64,000 bases of DNA from Rhodobacter xanthinilyticus (GTDB taxonomy: Bacteria; Pseudomonadota; Alphaproteobacteria; Rhodobacterales; Rhodobacteraceae), in the NCBI RefSeq assembly GCF_001856665.1, contig NZ_CP017781.1:2930001-2994000 (forward strand). Direction: 5' to 3'. The position numbers and the translations under genes are program-made. Below the pieces are notes generated by a model that saw only the letters and a program-made list of their open reading frames with translations, searched no databases and was not told the DNA's origin. Positions within the stretch are counted from its first letter, which is position 1. Each line of letters begins with the position of its first letter. This document shows, piece after piece, positions 29,347 to 38,835 of the stretch.

Positions 29347-29393
29347 TCGGGCGGCGGGGTAGCGGTTTTGCGCCTGCAAAACAACCGCCGATC

Positions 29394-29840
29394 TCACAGC
29401 GCGCGCAAAATCTCCTGCAAGCCCGGCTCGGCCACCTGCGCGGCGGCCTCGGCGGGGCTCATCCAGACGCGCTTGCGCCGGCCCGCCTCGGGGTAGCGCT
29501 CGGCCAGCGCCTCGACCTCGAGCGCAAAGACCCGCACCTCGCAATGGATCGCGAGGCCGCCGTCCTGAACCTTCAGGTAACTGTAGCTGCCGAGCGTTTC
29601 GTGGCGCAGATGGCCGCGCACGCCGGCCTCCTCCCAGGCCTCTTGCGCCGCCGCGCCGCCGAGGCTGCGCCCCTTCATCGGCCAGCCCTTCGGGATCACA
29701 TAGCGCCCGGTACCAAGCGAGGTGATGAGGAGAACCTGACGCTCCCCCTTGTGGCGGCGCAGGCACACCGCCCCCACCTGTAGATGGCGCGGCCGGAACC
29801 CGAAGAGCCCGGAGAGGAGCGTGCCGACCTTGGCGATCAT
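29394..29840 (-). CDS. Nudix hydrolase, DIPP-like
   Basis: 148 aa. The Nudix region reads PKGWPMKGRSLGG..AQEAWEEAGV, with Arg at the position of the first Glu of the canonical box, as in the 'GWPMKGK' subfamily related to diphosphoinositol/diadenosine polyphosphate hydrolases. Substrate unknown. Its ATG overlaps the stop of the upstream kinase gene (ATGA, 29837-29840), making it the last gene of a minus-strand unit with the kinase and the class III PLP enzyme. Confidence 0.82.
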   Translation of the reverse strand: MIAKVGTLLSGLFGFRPRHLQVGAVCLRRHKGERQVLLITSLGTGRYVIPKGWPMKGRSLGGAAAQEAWEEAGVRGHLRHETLGSYSYLKVQDGGLAIHCEVRVFALEVEALAERYPEAGRRKRVWMSPAEAAAQVAEPGLQEILRAL

Positions 29841-30793
29841 CGCGCCTCCCAGGGCGCGCGGCCCTCCAAAAGCGCCCGCCCCGCCGCCACCGCCCGCGCG
29901 GCATAGGCGCGGCGGCGCGCATCGCCCGGCGCGGTGCGGCTCACCACCCAGCCCGCCGAGGCAAAGGCCCGCAGCGCCACGAAAAGCGGCAAGAGCGCCG
30001 CCTGATCCGCCGCAAGGGCCCGCTCGCCCCGATAGCCCGCGACAAGCGCCACCGCCTGCGCCCCCATCAGCGGGTCGCCAAAGCTCTGCACCAGCGCCGA
30101 GGCGAGGTCATAAAGCCGCCAACCCGGGCCGGAATCGTCGAAATCGATCAGCGTCAGCCCCGCCGGCCCGAGGATCACATTGCCGCGGATCACATCGGCA
30201 TGGATCGGCCCGTAATCGCGCGCCTCGGCCAGCGTCTCGAAGGCCCGCCGCCGCGCCAGAAGGAGCAGGTTCGCCTCCGAGGGCGTGAGATCGGGATGCT
30301 CCCAGAACCGCCCCCAGCGCGGCGCCTCGCCCAAAAGGCCCTCGGCATCCCAGGCCGGGCGCCGCCCGCCCGGCGCCGCCCCCGCGTCGATCGCGTTATG
30401 GAGCCGCGCGATCAGCCCGCCCACTGCGCCCGCCTGCGCCAAAACCGCCGAGCCCGAGAGCGCATCCTCCGCCGCGCCGAGCGGCTCGCCCTCGACCCAA
30501 GCCACGCAAGACACCACCCGCCCCGGCAGCCCCGCCGTGAACCGCCCGTCAACCGCCCGGATCGGCGCCGCCACCGGCACCCCCGCCGCCGCCAGCGCCG
30601 CACACCAGCCAAGCTCCGCCTCGATGCCGCCGCGCCCCTGATAGCCCGGCCGGTGCAGCCGCAACGCCGCCCGAACCCCGCCCTGAAGCCGGGTCTCGAA
30701 AACCACATTCTCGCTTTGCCACACGAGCCGCAGCGGCGCACCCGCCGAGCCCCAGTAATAAAGCGCCTCGGCGGCGATCTCGGCGTCGGTCAT
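29837..30793 (-). CDS. APH-fold small-molecule kinase (hydroxylysine kinase-like)
   Basis: 318 aa. Aminoglycoside phosphotransferase/choline-kinase fold: ENVVFETRL (nucleotide loop), catalytic IHADVIRGNVI (HxD..N) and metal site LIDFDDSG. Substrate not directly readable. Overlap by 4 nt with a class III PLP enzyme matches the hydroxylysine kinase (HYKK/AGPHD1) plus phospho-lyase (AGXT2L) pairing, in which the kinase product is eliminated by the PLP enzyme. The assignment to hydroxylysine, ethanolamine or a similar amino alcohol is inference; a homoserine-kinase-like role is an alternative. Confidence 0.75.
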   Translation of the reverse strand: MTDAEIAAEALYYWGSAGAPLRLVWQSENVVFETRLQGGVRAALRLHRPGYQGRGGIEAELGWCAALAAAGVPVAAPIRAVDGRFTAGLPGRVVSCVAWVEGEPLGAAEDALSGSAVLAQAGAVGGLIARLHNAIDAGAAPGGRRPAWDAEGLLGEAPRWGRFWEHPDLTPSEANLLLLARRRAFETLAEARDYGPIHADVIRGNVILGPAGLTLIDFDDSGPGWRLYDLASALVQSFGDPLMGAQAVALVAGYRGERALAADQAALLPLFVALRAFASAGWVVSRTAPGDARRRAYAARAVAAGRALLEGRAPWEAR

Positions 30794-32055
30794 GCCGGCA
30801 TCTCCCGCAAGATCGCGTCAAGCGTCTCGACGAGCATCTCGGCGTTCTCGCGCGAAAACGGCATCGGCGGGCGCATCTTGAGGATATGCTGCGCGCGCCC
30901 GACCCGGCCGAGCAAGATCCCGCGCGCCTTCGCCGCCTCGACCACCCGGCCGCAGAAATCGCTCTGCGGCGCCCCCTCGCGGGCAAATTCGATCCCGAAA
31001 AAGAGCCCGAACCCGCGCGTGTCCGCGATCAGTGGGTGGTGCAATCCGCGCATCATTTCAAGCGCATAGGCGCCCACCTCGCGGGCGTTCTCGACCAGCC
31101 CTTCGTCCTCGATCACCTCGAGCGTGGCCAGCGCCGCGGCACAAGAAACCGGGTTGCCGCCGAAAGTGTTGAAATAGCCAAAGGCCTCGCGGAAGGCCGC
31201 CATCACATCGGGCCGCGTCACCACCGCGCCGACCGGATGGCCGTTCGCCATCGGCTTGCCAAGCGTGACGACATCGGGCGCAAACCCGATCAGCTCATGC
31301 CCCCACCACGCCGCGCCGACCCGGCCAAAGCCCGGCTGCACCTCGTCGCACAAGATCAGCCCGCCCGCGCGGCGCACCACCTCGACGGTCGGCGCCATGA
31401 ACCCCGGCCCGACCCCGGGCGTGCCCTCATTGGCGAAGATCGGGCACAGCATCAGCCCCGCAAACCCATGCCCCGCCGCCTCCAGCTCCTCGATCGCGCG
31501 CGCCACCCCCGCCGCAAAGGCCTGCGCCTGCGCCGCGAGCGAACCGCCCAAGGGCGCAAGGCTGTCGGGCGCGGGCACGCGGCGCACATGGCCCGGATAG
31601 CCCCCGATCGGCGGACGCCGGGTCGACAGATGCGCAACCGCCGTCGTGTTGCCGTGATAGGTGTTGTCGGTCGCGATCAGCCCGGTCTTGCCGGTCACCG
31701 CCTGCGCCATGCGCAGCGCGACATCATTCGCCTCCGACCCCGTGCAGACCATGATCGCCTGGCTCAGATCATGCCCGAACTTTCCCGTAAGCCGTTCGAT
31801 ATAATCGAGAATCCCGCGATGCAGATAACGCGTATGGGTGTTGAGGGTGGCGGCCTGCGCGGCGATCGCCTCGACCACCTTCGGGTGACAATGGCCCAGA
31901 TGCGCGACATTGTTGTAGCAATCGAGATAGCGCCGCCCCTCGGCATCCCAAAGCCACACCCCCTCGCCCCGCACGATCTCGACCGGGTCGTCATAGAAGG
32001 TGGGGACATTCGGCCCCATCAGCCGCGCGCGCCGCGCCAGAAGATCACTCGTCAT
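30790..32055 (-). CDS. Class III PLP enzyme, aminotransferase or amino-alcohol-phosphate phospho-lyase
   Basis: 421 aa. Class III fold-type I signatures: YLDCYNNVAHLGHCHPKVVEA, CTGSEANDVALRMA, ILCDEVQPGFGRVG, and the PLP lysine in TLGKPMANGHPVGAV. The 'YNNVAHLGHCHP' start and the adjacent kinase point to the AGXT2L group (ethanolamine-phosphate or 5-phosphohydroxylysine phospho-lyases) rather than an ordinary omega-aminotransferase. This is family knowledge plus context, not proof. The ATG at 32055 overlaps the 3' end of arfB by 11 nt. Confidence 0.8.
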   Translation of the reverse strand: MTSDLLARRARLMGPNVPTFYDDPVEIVRGEGVWLWDAEGRRYLDCYNNVAHLGHCHPKVVEAIAAQAATLNTHTRYLHRGILDYIERLTGKFGHDLSQAIMVCTGSEANDVALRMAQAVTGKTGLIATDNTYHGNTTAVAHLSTRRPPIGGYPGHVRRVPAPDSLAPLGGSLAAQAQAFAAGVARAIEELEAAGHGFAGLMLCPIFANEGTPGVGPGFMAPTVEVVRRAGGLILCDEVQPGFGRVGAAWWGHELIGFAPDVVTLGKPMANGHPVGAVVTRPDVMAAFREAFGYFNTFGGNPVSCAAALATLEVIEDEGLVENAREVGAYALEMMRGLHHPLIADTRGFGLFFGIEFAREGAPQSDFCGRVVEAAKARGILLGRVGRAQHILKMRPPMPFSRENAEMLVETLDAILREMPA

Positions 32056-32467
32056 CCCCCACCTTCCCGCGCAAGGCCTTGACCTCGCCGCGCTCCGTCT
32101 TCGCCTTGAGGCGCCGCCGCTGGCTGCCCGAGGTCGGCTTCGTCGCCACCCGCCGCTTCGGCGCCACCAGCGCCGCGCGGATCATCTCGGCCAGCCGCTC
32201 ACGCGCGAGCTCGCGGTTGCGCACCTGGCTGCGGGTCTCCTCCGCCCGGATCACGATCGCCCCGTCCAGCGTCCATTTCCGCCCCGCAAGCCGCTTCAGC
32301 CGCGCCTTCACCGCCGGCGCAAGATGCGGGCTGCGCTCGGCCTCGAACCGCAGCTCGACCGCGGTCGAAACCTTGTTGACGTTCTGCCCCCCCGGCCCTT
32401 GCGACCGGGTGAAGCTCTCCGAGAGCTCCCAATCGGCAATCGCCAGCGTGTCGTTGATCCAAAGCAT
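32045..32467 (-). CDS. arfB: Alternative ribosome-rescue factor ArfB (peptidyl-tRNA hydrolase)
   Basis: 140 aa. Releases nascent chains from ribosomes stalled on mRNAs without a stop codon. The catalytic GGQ lies in SQGPGGQNVNKVST. The C-terminal basic tail (PKRRVATKPTSGSQRRRLKAK) enters the empty mRNA channel. Full family length. The repeat element at 32507-32554 separates it from mtaB. Confidence 0.94.
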   Translation of the reverse strand: MLWINDTLAIADWELSESFTRSQGPGGQNVNKVSTAVELRFEAERSPHLAPAVKARLKRLAGRKWTLDGAIVIRAEETRSQVRNRELARERLAEMIRAALVAPKRRVATKPTSGSQRRRLKAKTERGEVKALRGKVGDDE

Positions 32468-32506
32468 GACGCGACCCTAGCGCCCAAAGCGGAAAACGGA
32501 AGAGCT

Positions 32507-32554
32507 TTTCATCTTGCCCGAAATATCCCGGGGTGCGGGGCGGCGCCCCGCTCC
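32507..32554. repeat. 'CATCTTGCC..AAATATCCCGGGG' dispersed repeat, copy 1
   Basis: Begins TTTTCATCTTGCCCG, continues AAATATCCCGGGG, and ends in the hairpin GCGGGGC-GGC-GCCCCGC. It sits between arfB and the stop of mtaB (both minus). Related copies occur at 36529-36576 and 56849-56934. Confidence 0.7.
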
Positions 32555-33820
32555 TCAGGCCCGCAACCGCGCGCCGTCCTGCCCGAGGATCTCGACCTCC
32601 ATCAACGTGCCCTCGGGCTGATCGGTGTCGAAGGCGACCTCGGTGAAAAACTCCGTCCGCCCGAGCCGCGCGCCCTCGGTCAACACCATCCGCCGCGCGC
32701 CGACCTCCGCCGCCAGATGCCGCCCGAGCGCCGCCTCCCCCGCCGCCCGCAGCCGCGCCGCGCGCTCCTTGATCGCCGGCCCCGGCACCCGCGGCATCCG
32801 CGCCGCCGGCGTGCCCTTGCGCGCCGAATAGGGGAAGACATGCAGGAAGGTCAGCCCACAGTCCTCGACCAGCTTGAGCGAGTTCTCGAACATCGCCTCG
32901 GTCTCGGTCGGGAACCCCGCGATGATATCGGCGCCGAACACGATCCCCGGCCGCAGCCGCCGCGCCTCCTCGCAAAACGCGATCGCATCGTCGCGCAGGT
33001 GCCGCCGCTTCATCCGCTTCAGGATCATGTCGTCGCCATGCTGCAAGCTCAGATGCAGATGCGGCATCAGCCGCGGCTCGGTCGCAATCGCCAGCATCAG
33101 ATTCTCATCGGCCTCGATACTGTCGATCGAGCTGATCCGCAGGCGCGCGAGATCGGGCACCAGCCGCAAGATCCGCATCACGAGATCGCCAAGCCGCGGC
33201 GTGCCCGGCAGATCGGCGCCCCACGAGGTCAGATCGACCCCGGTCAACACCACCTCGTTGAACCCCCGCCCGACGAGGCGCTTGATCTGCTCGACCACCA
33301 CCCCCGCCGGCACCGAGCGCGAATTGCCCCGCCCGAAGGGGATGATGCAGAAGGTGCAGCGGTGATCGCAGCCGTTTTGCACCTGCACATAGGCGCGGTG
33401 CCGGCCAAAACCGTCGATCAGGTGCCCCGCGGTTTCCTTCACCGCCATGATGTCGTCGACCGTGACCTTCTCGGTCTCGCCGATGAAATCGGGGCCCGCC
33501 CGCTCGGCGCGGATCCCCGCCCAGGTCTCGGCCTGCATCTTCTCGTGGTTGCCGATCACCCGGGTGACCTCGGGCATCGCGGCGAAGGTCTCGGGCTCGG
33601 TCTGCGCCGCGCAGCCGGTCACGATCACCGCCGCGCCGGGGTTCTCGCGCGCGAGGCGCCGGATCTCCTGCTTGGCCTTGCGCACCGCCTCCGCCGTCAC
33701 CGCGCAGGTGTTGACCACCACCGCGCCCTCGAGGCCCGCAGCCACTGAGAGCTCCTTCATCGCCTCCGTCTCATAGGCGTTGAGACGGCAGCCGAGCGTG
33801 GAAAAGACGGGCGGTTTCAT
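32555..33820 (-). CDS. mtaB: tRNA (N6-threonylcarbamoyladenosine(37)-C2)-methylthiotransferase
   Basis: 421 aa. Radical-SAM methylthiotransferase converting t6A37 to ms2t6A in tRNAs reading ANN codons. N-terminal UPF0004 domain with three cysteines ([23 protein letters not shown]), radical-SAM CxxxCxxC as CDHRCTFC, and a C-terminal TRAM domain. 'GCRLN' distinguishes MtaB from MiaB (GCQMN). The ATG at 33820 overlaps the dapF stop (ATGA); the longer frame is antisense to nothing but runs through dapF. Confidence 0.94.
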   Translation of the reverse strand: MKPPVFSTLGCRLNAYETEAMKELSVAAGLEGAVVVNTCAVTAEAVRKAKQEIRRLARENPGAAVIVTGCAAQTEPETFAAMPEVTRVIGNHEKMQAETWAGIRAERAGPDFIGETEKVTVDDIMAVKETAGHLIDGFGRHRAYVQVQNGCDHRCTFCIIPFGRGNSRSVPAGVVVEQIKRLVGRGFNEVVLTGVDLTSWGADLPGTPRLGDLVMRILRLVPDLARLRISSIDSIEADENLMLAIATEPRLMPHLHLSLQHGDDMILKRMKRRHLRDDAIAFCEEARRLRPGIVFGADIIAGFPTETEAMFENSLKLVEDCGLTFLHVFPYSARKGTPAARMPRVPGPAIKERAARLRAAGEAALGRHLAAEVGARRMVLTEGARLGRTEFFTEVAFDTDQPEGTLMEVEILGQDGARLRA

Positions 33821-34650
33821 AGGCTTGCCAGAAATGCGGGGGTCAGCGACCCGGTAAAGACATGCGCCGTCGGCCCGGTCATCCAGACCCCATCCTCGCG
33901 CCAGTCGATCTCGAGCCGGCCACCATCGACATCGACCATCACCCGCCGCCCGGTCAGCCCTTTGAGATGCGCCGCCACCGCGGTCGCGCAGGTGCCCGAA
34001 CCGCAAGCCAGCGTGATCCCCGCGCCGCGCTCCCAGACCCGCATCCGCAGATGATCGGGCCCGAGAAGCGAGGCAAATTCGACATTCGTGCGCTCGGGGA
34101 AGAGCGGATCCTGCTCGATCCGGGGCCCCTCGCCCGCCACATCGACCGCCTCGGCATCCGCGACGAAAAAGATGCAATGCGGGTTGCCCATGCCCACCGC
34201 GACCGGCCCGCCCGCGAGCGGCAGCGCCATCGGATCCCCCGCCACGGGAATCGCCGCCGCCTCGAGAATCGGCGCGCCCATGTTCACCGAGACGAGCCCG
34301 TCGGCGCGCCGCCGCGCCGCGAGCCGCCCCCGCGCGGTCACCAGTTCAACCGAATCGCGGCCGAGCTCGCGCATCATGTAATCGCTCACGCAGCGCGTGG
34401 CATTGCCGCAAGCCCCCGCCATCGATCCATCGGAATTCCAGAATTCCAGTTTGAAATCAGCCCCTTCGGCGGGTTTGATCACCGCAAGCTGATCAAAGCC
34501 CACGCCGCGATGGCGGTCACCGAGCGCGCGCGCGAGCGCAGGCGTGACCGGGTCCGCGCCAAAGCGCGCATCGATCACCACGAAATCATTGCCGAGCCCA
34601 TGCATCTTGAAGAAGGCAAGTCCGGCGGCGGGGAGGGGCTGGTTTTCCAT
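33817..34650 (-). CDS. dapF: Diaminopimelate epimerase
   Basis: 277 aa. Cofactor-free interconversion of LL- and meso-diaminopimelate for lysine and peptidoglycan. The two catalytic cysteines are in ACGNATRC and [10 protein letters not shown]; the start motif is [16 protein letters not shown] 34650 chosen because the family starts ~10 residues before KMHGLGNDF; the 33 upstream residues lack homology and a ribosome binding site. First gene of the dapF-mtaB unit. Confidence 0.95.
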   Translation of the reverse strand: MENQPLPAAGLAFFKMHGLGNDFVVIDARFGADPVTPALARALGDRHRGVGFDQLAVIKPAEGADFKLEFWNSDGSMAGACGNATRCVSDYMMRELGRDSVELVTARGRLAARRRADGLVSVNMGAPILEAAAIPVAGDPMALPLAGGPVAVGMGNPHCIFFVADAEAVDVAGEGPRIEQDPLFPERTNVEFASLLGPDHLRMRVWERGAGITLACGSGTCATAVAAHLKGLTGRRVMVDVDGGRLEIDWREDGVWMTGPTAHVFTGSLTPAFLASL

Positions 34651-34864
34651 GGCCGCGATATAAGCCCGCGCCGAAATTTTTTCCAGTCGTCGAAATTTTC
34701 TCTCGATTCTCCCTTGACCCCTCCGGCCCGGCCCTTTAGAGAGCCGCACACGACGCGCCTCGGCCCGCCGCAGAAAGTTTCGCCCCCGGGCGACGCCGGA
34801 TGCGAAAAGCCAAGGTCTTGCCCCGAAAGGGAAAATGGGGAAACCCAGCGTCGCGCAGAGAAGT

Positions 34865-34940
34865 GGGCCGTTAGCTCAGTTGGTAGAGCAACTGACTTTT
34901 AATCAGTGGGTCGCAGGTTCGAATCCTGCACGGCTCACCA
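34865..34940 (+). tRNA. tRNA-Lys (anticodon TTT)
   Basis: 76 nt with encoded CCA. Acceptor GGGCCGT/ACGGCTC (one G-U), D-arm GCTCAGTTGGTAGAGC, anticodon arm ACTGA-CTTTTAA-TCAGT, T-arm GCAGG-TTCGAAT-CCTGC. Anticodon TTT reads AAA/AAG. Confidence 0.98.
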
Positions 34941-34986
34941 CTCTCCCCCCCTGACATCACTGATTTCCGCCTGACGGCGCCCCGCC

Positions 34987-35397
34987 TCAGCGCAGGCTCG
35001 GCACCGCCCCTTTCGGCGCGCCCATGTCGGAAACGCCCATCCGCAGCCCCTGGCCGATGCGATGCGCGAGCGCCGACCAGCCCGCCGCGGCCTCGGGGCT
35101 CAGTTCGGCGCGCAGAACCGCGTCGAAGGCGCCCAGCCAATCGGGGAAATGCCCGGGCGCGACATTGCCCGCGCGGCGATGCGCCATCATCGGCGAGCCC
35201 TCATAGCCCGGCTTGTGCAAGATCGCGCCCTTCCAGAACCGCGCGATCTTGGCCTCATGCGCGGGCCAGTCGCCGACATGGGCGGCGAAGATCGGCGCGA
35301 GCTCGGGGTGGGCGCGCACGCGCATGTAGAACCGCGCGACGACGCGGTCGATCTCGGCCTCGGTGATCTCGAAACGAGGGGGCGGCAGGGTGGTCAT
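34987..35397 (-). CDS. Group III truncated hemoglobin
   Basis: 136 aa. Heme-binding 2-over-2 globin of the group III (trHbP) class: FYMRVRAHPELAPIF near the N-terminus, then ARFWKGAILHKPGYEGSPMMAHR, with the likely proximal His in PGHFPDWLGAFD or nearby. Group III globins are common in proteobacteria; proposed roles are NO or oxygen chemistry. ATG 35397 has GGAGA nine nt upstream. The 46 nt between tRNA-Lys and its stop contain no obvious terminator. Confidence 0.9.
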   Translation of the reverse strand: MTTLPPPRFEITEAEIDRVVARFYMRVRAHPELAPIFAAHVGDWPAHEAKIARFWKGAILHKPGYEGSPMMAHRRAGNVAPGHFPDWLGAFDAVLRAELSPEAAAGWSALAHRIGQGLRMGVSDMGAPKGAVPSLR

Positions 35398-35459
35398 CGC
35401 GGTCTCCTTTGGCGCGGAGGTAGCGCGCCGCCCCCGCCCCGGCAACCGGGCGGAATGTC

Positions 35460-36497
35460 TCAGCCCTCGCCGAAGAGCTCGCCCTGCGGCGCGCCGGGCG
35501 CGGGCGGCGCCTCGAGCCCGAGATGGCGCCAGGCGCGCGCGCCGAGCATCCGCCCGCGCGGGGTGCGCGCGACGAGGCCCTGTTGCAGGAGGTAGGGCTC
35601 GATCACCTCTTCGATCGCATCGCGCGATTCGGAGAGCGCGGCCGAGAGCGTCTCGACCCCCACCGGCCCGCCGCCGTAATGCTCGGCCATCAGCCCGAGA
35701 TAGCGCCGGTCGGCGCCGTCGAGCCCGAGGTGATCGACGCCGAGCCGGGTCAGCGCGCGATCCGCGATCGCGCGGGTCAGCCGGCCATCGCCCTCGACCA
35801 GCGCGAAATCGACGACCCGGCGCAGGAGCCGCCCGGCAATCCGCGGCGTGCCGCGCGCGCGGCGCGCGATCTCGCGGGTGCCGGCGGGGTCTGCGGGGAC
35901 CCCGAGGAGGCGTGCGCCGCGCGCCACGATCAGGTCGAGCTCATCCTCGGTGTAGAATTGCAGCCGGGTGGGGATGCCGAAGCGGTCGCGCAGCGGCGTG
36001 GTGAGCAGGCCCAGACGCGTGGTCGCGCCGACGAGGGTGAAGGGTTGCAGCTCGATACGCACGGTGCGCGCCGCCGGGCCCTCGCCGATCACGAGGTCGA
36101 GCTCGAAATCCTCCATCGCGGGGTAGAGCACCTCTTCGACGGCGGGGTTTAGGCGGTGGATCTCGTCGATGAAGAGCACATCGCGCGCCTCGAGGTTCGT
36201 CAGGATCGCGGCGAGATCGCCCGCCTTGGCCAGAACCGGGCCCGAGGTCATCTTGAAATTGACGCCAAGTTCGCGCGCCATGATCTGCGCGAGCGTGGTC
36301 TTGCCGAGGCCGGGGGGGCCGTGGAACAGCGTGTGATCCATCGCCTGGCCGCGCATCTTGGCGCTTTCGATGAAGACGCGCAGGTTGGCGCGGGCCTCGG
36401 CCTGGCCCACGAACTCCTCGAGCGCCTGCGGGCGCAGGGCGCGGTCTGCGTCCTCGGGCAGGCGGTCGGGGCGCAGCGTCGGGTCGGGCTCGGTCAT
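35460..36497 (-). CDS. ruvB: Holliday junction branch migration helicase RuvB
   Basis: 345 aa. AAA+ motor driving branch migration with RuvA. Walker [14 protein letters not shown], Walker [12 protein letters not shown], sensor 1 [10 protein letters not shown], and the winged-helix end [16 protein letters not shown]. Last gene of ruvC-ruvA-ruvB, separated from ruvA by 81 nt that hold a dispersed repeat, so its transcription may be partly independent. Confidence 0.97.
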   Translation of the reverse strand: MTEPDPTLRPDRLPEDADRALRPQALEEFVGQAEARANLRVFIESAKMRGQAMDHTLFHGPPGLGKTTLAQIMARELGVNFKMTSGPVLAKAGDLAAILTNLEARDVLFIDEIHRLNPAVEEVLYPAMEDFELDLVIGEGPAARTVRIELQPFTLVGATTRLGLLTTPLRDRFGIPTRLQFYTEDELDLIVARGARLLGVPADPAGTREIARRARGTPRIAGRLLRRVVDFALVEGDGRLTRAIADRALTRLGVDHLGLDGADRRYLGLMAEHYGGGPVGVETLSAALSESRDAIEEVIEPYLLQQGLVARTPRGRMLGARAWRHLGLEAPPAPGAPQGELFGEG

Positions 36498-36528
36498 CGC
36501 TCAGGGGTCTCTGTGGGGCGGGCGGCGA

Positions 36529-36576
36529 CGGGGGCTCTGCCCCCGCACCCCCGGGATATTTCCGGCAAGATGAAGG
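36529..36576. repeat. 'AAATATCCCGGGG' family repeat, copy 2, between ruvA and ruvB
   Basis: Plus-strand order: hairpin GGGGGC-TCT-GCCCCC, then GCACCCCCGGGATATTTCC and GGCAAGATGAAGG. This is the same unit as copy 1 in opposite orientation, inserted inside the ruv operon. Confidence 0.7.
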
Positions 36577-36578
36577 GA

Positions 36579-37241
36579 TCAGTCCTTCGGCGCAAGCAGG
36601 CGCAGCGCCGCGCGGATCAGTTTGGCGGTATCGGTGGCCTCGGGGTTTTCGCTGGCCTCGGCCACGGCGGCGGCGGCCTCGGCGGGGGCATAGCCGAGGT
36701 TGGTGAGCGCCGAGAGCGCCTCGGCGGTGAAATTCACCTTGGGCGCGGCGGCGGGGCGGGTGCGGGGTTTGGGGGCGGGCTCGATCAGCTCATCGGAGGG
36801 CGCGGCATCGACGGTGAGCGCGCCGCCCATCGCCATCACGGTGGGCGCCTTGTCCTTGAGCTCCATCACCACGCGCTGCGCGAGTTTCGGGCCGACGCCG
36901 GGGGCCGATTTCACCGCTGCCCAATCGCCCAGCGCGATCGCACGGCCGAGGCCCTCGGGCCCGAGCGTGCCGAGGATGGCGAGCGAGGCTTTCGCGCCGA
37001 TGCCTTGGACCGAGGTCAGGAGGCGGTGCCATTCCTTCTCGTAGAGGCTCTGGAAGCCGAAGAGCTGGAGCAGATCCTCGCGCACGAGGAGGTCGGTGTA
37101 GAGCGCGCAGGCCTCGCCGACCGGGGGCAGGGATTGGGCCGTGCGGGCCGAGACATACACGATATAGCCAACGCCGCGCACATCGATCATCACATGATCC
37201 ATCGCGCGGTGGAGGATGACGCCGGCGAGACGGCCGATCAT
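36579..37241 (-). CDS. ruvA: Holliday junction DNA-binding subunit RuvA
   Basis: 220 aa. Tetrameric junction-binding subunit. OB-fold start [20 protein letters not shown], two helix-hairpin-helix motifs ([13 protein letters not shown] and [19 protein letters not shown]) and the RuvB-contacting C-terminal domain ([15 protein letters not shown]). ATG 37241 overlaps the ruvC stop (ATGA). Confidence 0.97.
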   Translation of the reverse strand: MIGRLAGVILHRAMDHVMIDVRGVGYIVYVSARTAQSLPPVGEACALYTDLLVREDLLQLFGFQSLYEKEWHRLLTSVQGIGAKASLAILGTLGPEGLGRAIALGDWAAVKSAPGVGPKLAQRVVMELKDKAPTVMAMGGALTVDAAPSDELIEPAPKPRTRPAAAPKVNFTAEALSALTNLGYAPAEAAAAVAEASENPEATDTAKLIRAALRLLAPKD

Positions 37242-37774
37242 GCGCCCGCCCTCCGCGCCGAATAGGCCCCCGCCGTGCGGCCGAGCTGCGCGGCATTGGC
37301 GCGGCGGGCCGATTGCAGGTGATGGGCGTGGCAGATCGCGATGGCGAGGGCATCGGCCGCATCGGGGCCTTCGAAGACCACGCCGGGGAGCTGATGGCGG
37401 ACCATATGCTGCACCTGGGTCTTGTCGGCATGGCCCACGCCCACGACCGCCTTCTTGACCGCGTTGGGGGCATATTCGCCGACCGCGAGCCCCGCCTGCG
37501 CGGGCGCGAGCAGCGCGATCCCCCGCGCCTGGCCGAGCTTCAGCGTCGCCACCGCATCCTTGTTCACGAAGGTCTGCTCGACCGCCGCGGCCTCTGGCGC
37601 ATGGGCGGCGATCACCGCCGTGAGGCCGGCATGGAGCGCCACGAGCCGCAGCGCCAGATCCTCGCCCGCCGAATGGATCACCCCATTCGCGACATGGCTC
37701 AGCCGCGAGCCGGTCATCTCGATCACCCCCCAGCCGAGGTTGCGCAACCCCGGATCGATCCCGATCACCCGCAT
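37238..37774 (-). CDS. ruvC: Holliday junction resolvase RuvC
   Basis: 178 aa. Endonuclease that resolves Holliday junctions. Acidic active site: Asp in [13 protein letters not shown], Glu in AVEQTFVNK, and the C-terminal pair in [14 protein letters not shown]. The ATG at 37774 starts directly at the first strand (MRVIGIDPG); 17 upstream in-frame residues lack support. First gene of ruvCAB. Confidence 0.96.
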   Translation of the reverse strand: MRVIGIDPGLRNLGWGVIEMTGSRLSHVANGVIHSAGEDLALRLVALHAGLTAVIAAHAPEAAAVEQTFVNKDAVATLKLGQARGIALLAPAQAGLAVGEYAPNAVKKAVVGVGHADKTQVQHMVRHQLPGVVFEGPDAADALAIAICHAHHLQSARRANAAQLGRTAGAYSARRAGA

Positions 37775-37842
37775 CTGCCCGCCCTTTCGTTTCGTTCCCG
37801 CAGGATTAGCACGAAAAGAGAACATCGGGAAGGCGCGATCGC

Positions 37843-38835
37843 TCAGCTTTCGGATTTCTCGCGCGAAAAGAGGCCGGTAAGGGCGCGCGAGGTCAGGTTC
37901 GTGACGCGCGGGCGGGCGAGCGCGCGGAACGGCAAGGGCCGGCAGACCTCGATCGCGGCGAGGCCCACCCGCGCGGTCAGCGCGCCGTTCACCACCCCCT
38001 CGCCGAAGCGGCGCGAGAGTTTCGAGAAGAGATGCCCGCCGGTCACCGTCTCGATCAGGTCATCGCCCGCCGCGACCGCGCCGGTGGCGACGAGATGGGT
38101 CATCACCGCGCGCGCGAGGCGCAGGCTGCCGAGGCTGCCGGCGCGGCCGCCGTAAAGCTCGGCCACGCGGCGGATCATCCGCAAATTCGCGGTCAGTGCG
38201 GCGAAGACATCGGCCAGCGCGAGCGGCACGAGCGCGGTCGTCGTCGCCACGATCCGCGCCGCCGCCTCGACCTCGCGGCGCGCAGCGGCGTCGATCGGCG
38301 CCATCAGCTCGGTCTCGGCAAGGCGCAAGAGCGTGTCGGCGTCGAGCTCCTCGGCGCCGCGCTCCTTGAGACGCGCGCGCGCCCAATCGAACTCGGCCCG
38401 CCCCGCGTAAAGCCCCGAGACCTGCGCCACCACCCGCCGCGCCGCCGCCAGATCGCCGCTATCGGCCGCCACCAGCGCCGCCTTGTGCACCCGATCAAGC
38501 CGTTTGAGCCGCGCAAACGCCGCAAGCTCGCGCGCCGCAAGGAGCGCCGCCGCGAGCAAGAACGCCCCGAAGAGCCCCGTCGCCACCCAGCCCAGCACCG
38601 GGTTCGCGGCAAAGAGCCCCTCGACGAAGCGCCAGGCCGCGACCGAGGCGAGAAAGCCCACGAGCGCCGCCGCCGCCTGCCAGAAGAACCGCCCGAGCCT
38701 TGAGGGCGGGCGCGCCGCGATCCGCACCGCGGCCTGCATCGCGCGGCCCTCGGGCGCGGCCTCTGGCACCGGCGGCGCCTCCGCCGGCGAGGCGGGCGCG
38801 GCCTCGAGCTCGATCAAGACGGGTTTGTCGCTCAT
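37843..38835 (-). CDS. TIGR01620 / DUF697 family membrane protein (YcjF-like)
   Basis: 330 aa. A Pro/Ala-rich cytoplasmic N-terminus is followed by two adjacent membrane segments (about residues 55-110) and a long helical DUF697 domain ([19 protein letters not shown]). Function not established. It overlaps the YcjX-like ATPase gene by 4 nt, as ycjF follows ycjX in E. coli, where the pair belongs to the phage-shock/heat-shock regulated set. Confidence 0.85.
   Translation of the reverse strand: MSDKPVLIELEAAPASPAEAPPVPEAAPEGRAMQAAVRIAARPPSRLGRFFWQAAAALVGFLASVAAWRFVEGLFAANPVLGWVATGLFGAFLLAAALLAARELAAFARLKRLDRVHKAALVAADSGDLAAARRVVAQVSGLYAGRAEFDWARARLKERGAEELDADTLLRLAETELMAPIDAAARREVEAAARIVATTTALVPLALADVFAALTANLRMIRRVAELYGGRAGSLGSLRLARAVMTHLVATGAVAAGDDLIETVTGGHLFSKLSRRFGEGVVNGALTARVGLAAIEVCRPLPFRALARPRVTNLTSRALTGLFSREKSES

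Noticed and set aside
34736-34864. Promoter for tRNA-Lys
   Set aside because: No convincing -35/-10 pair could be placed in this stretch.
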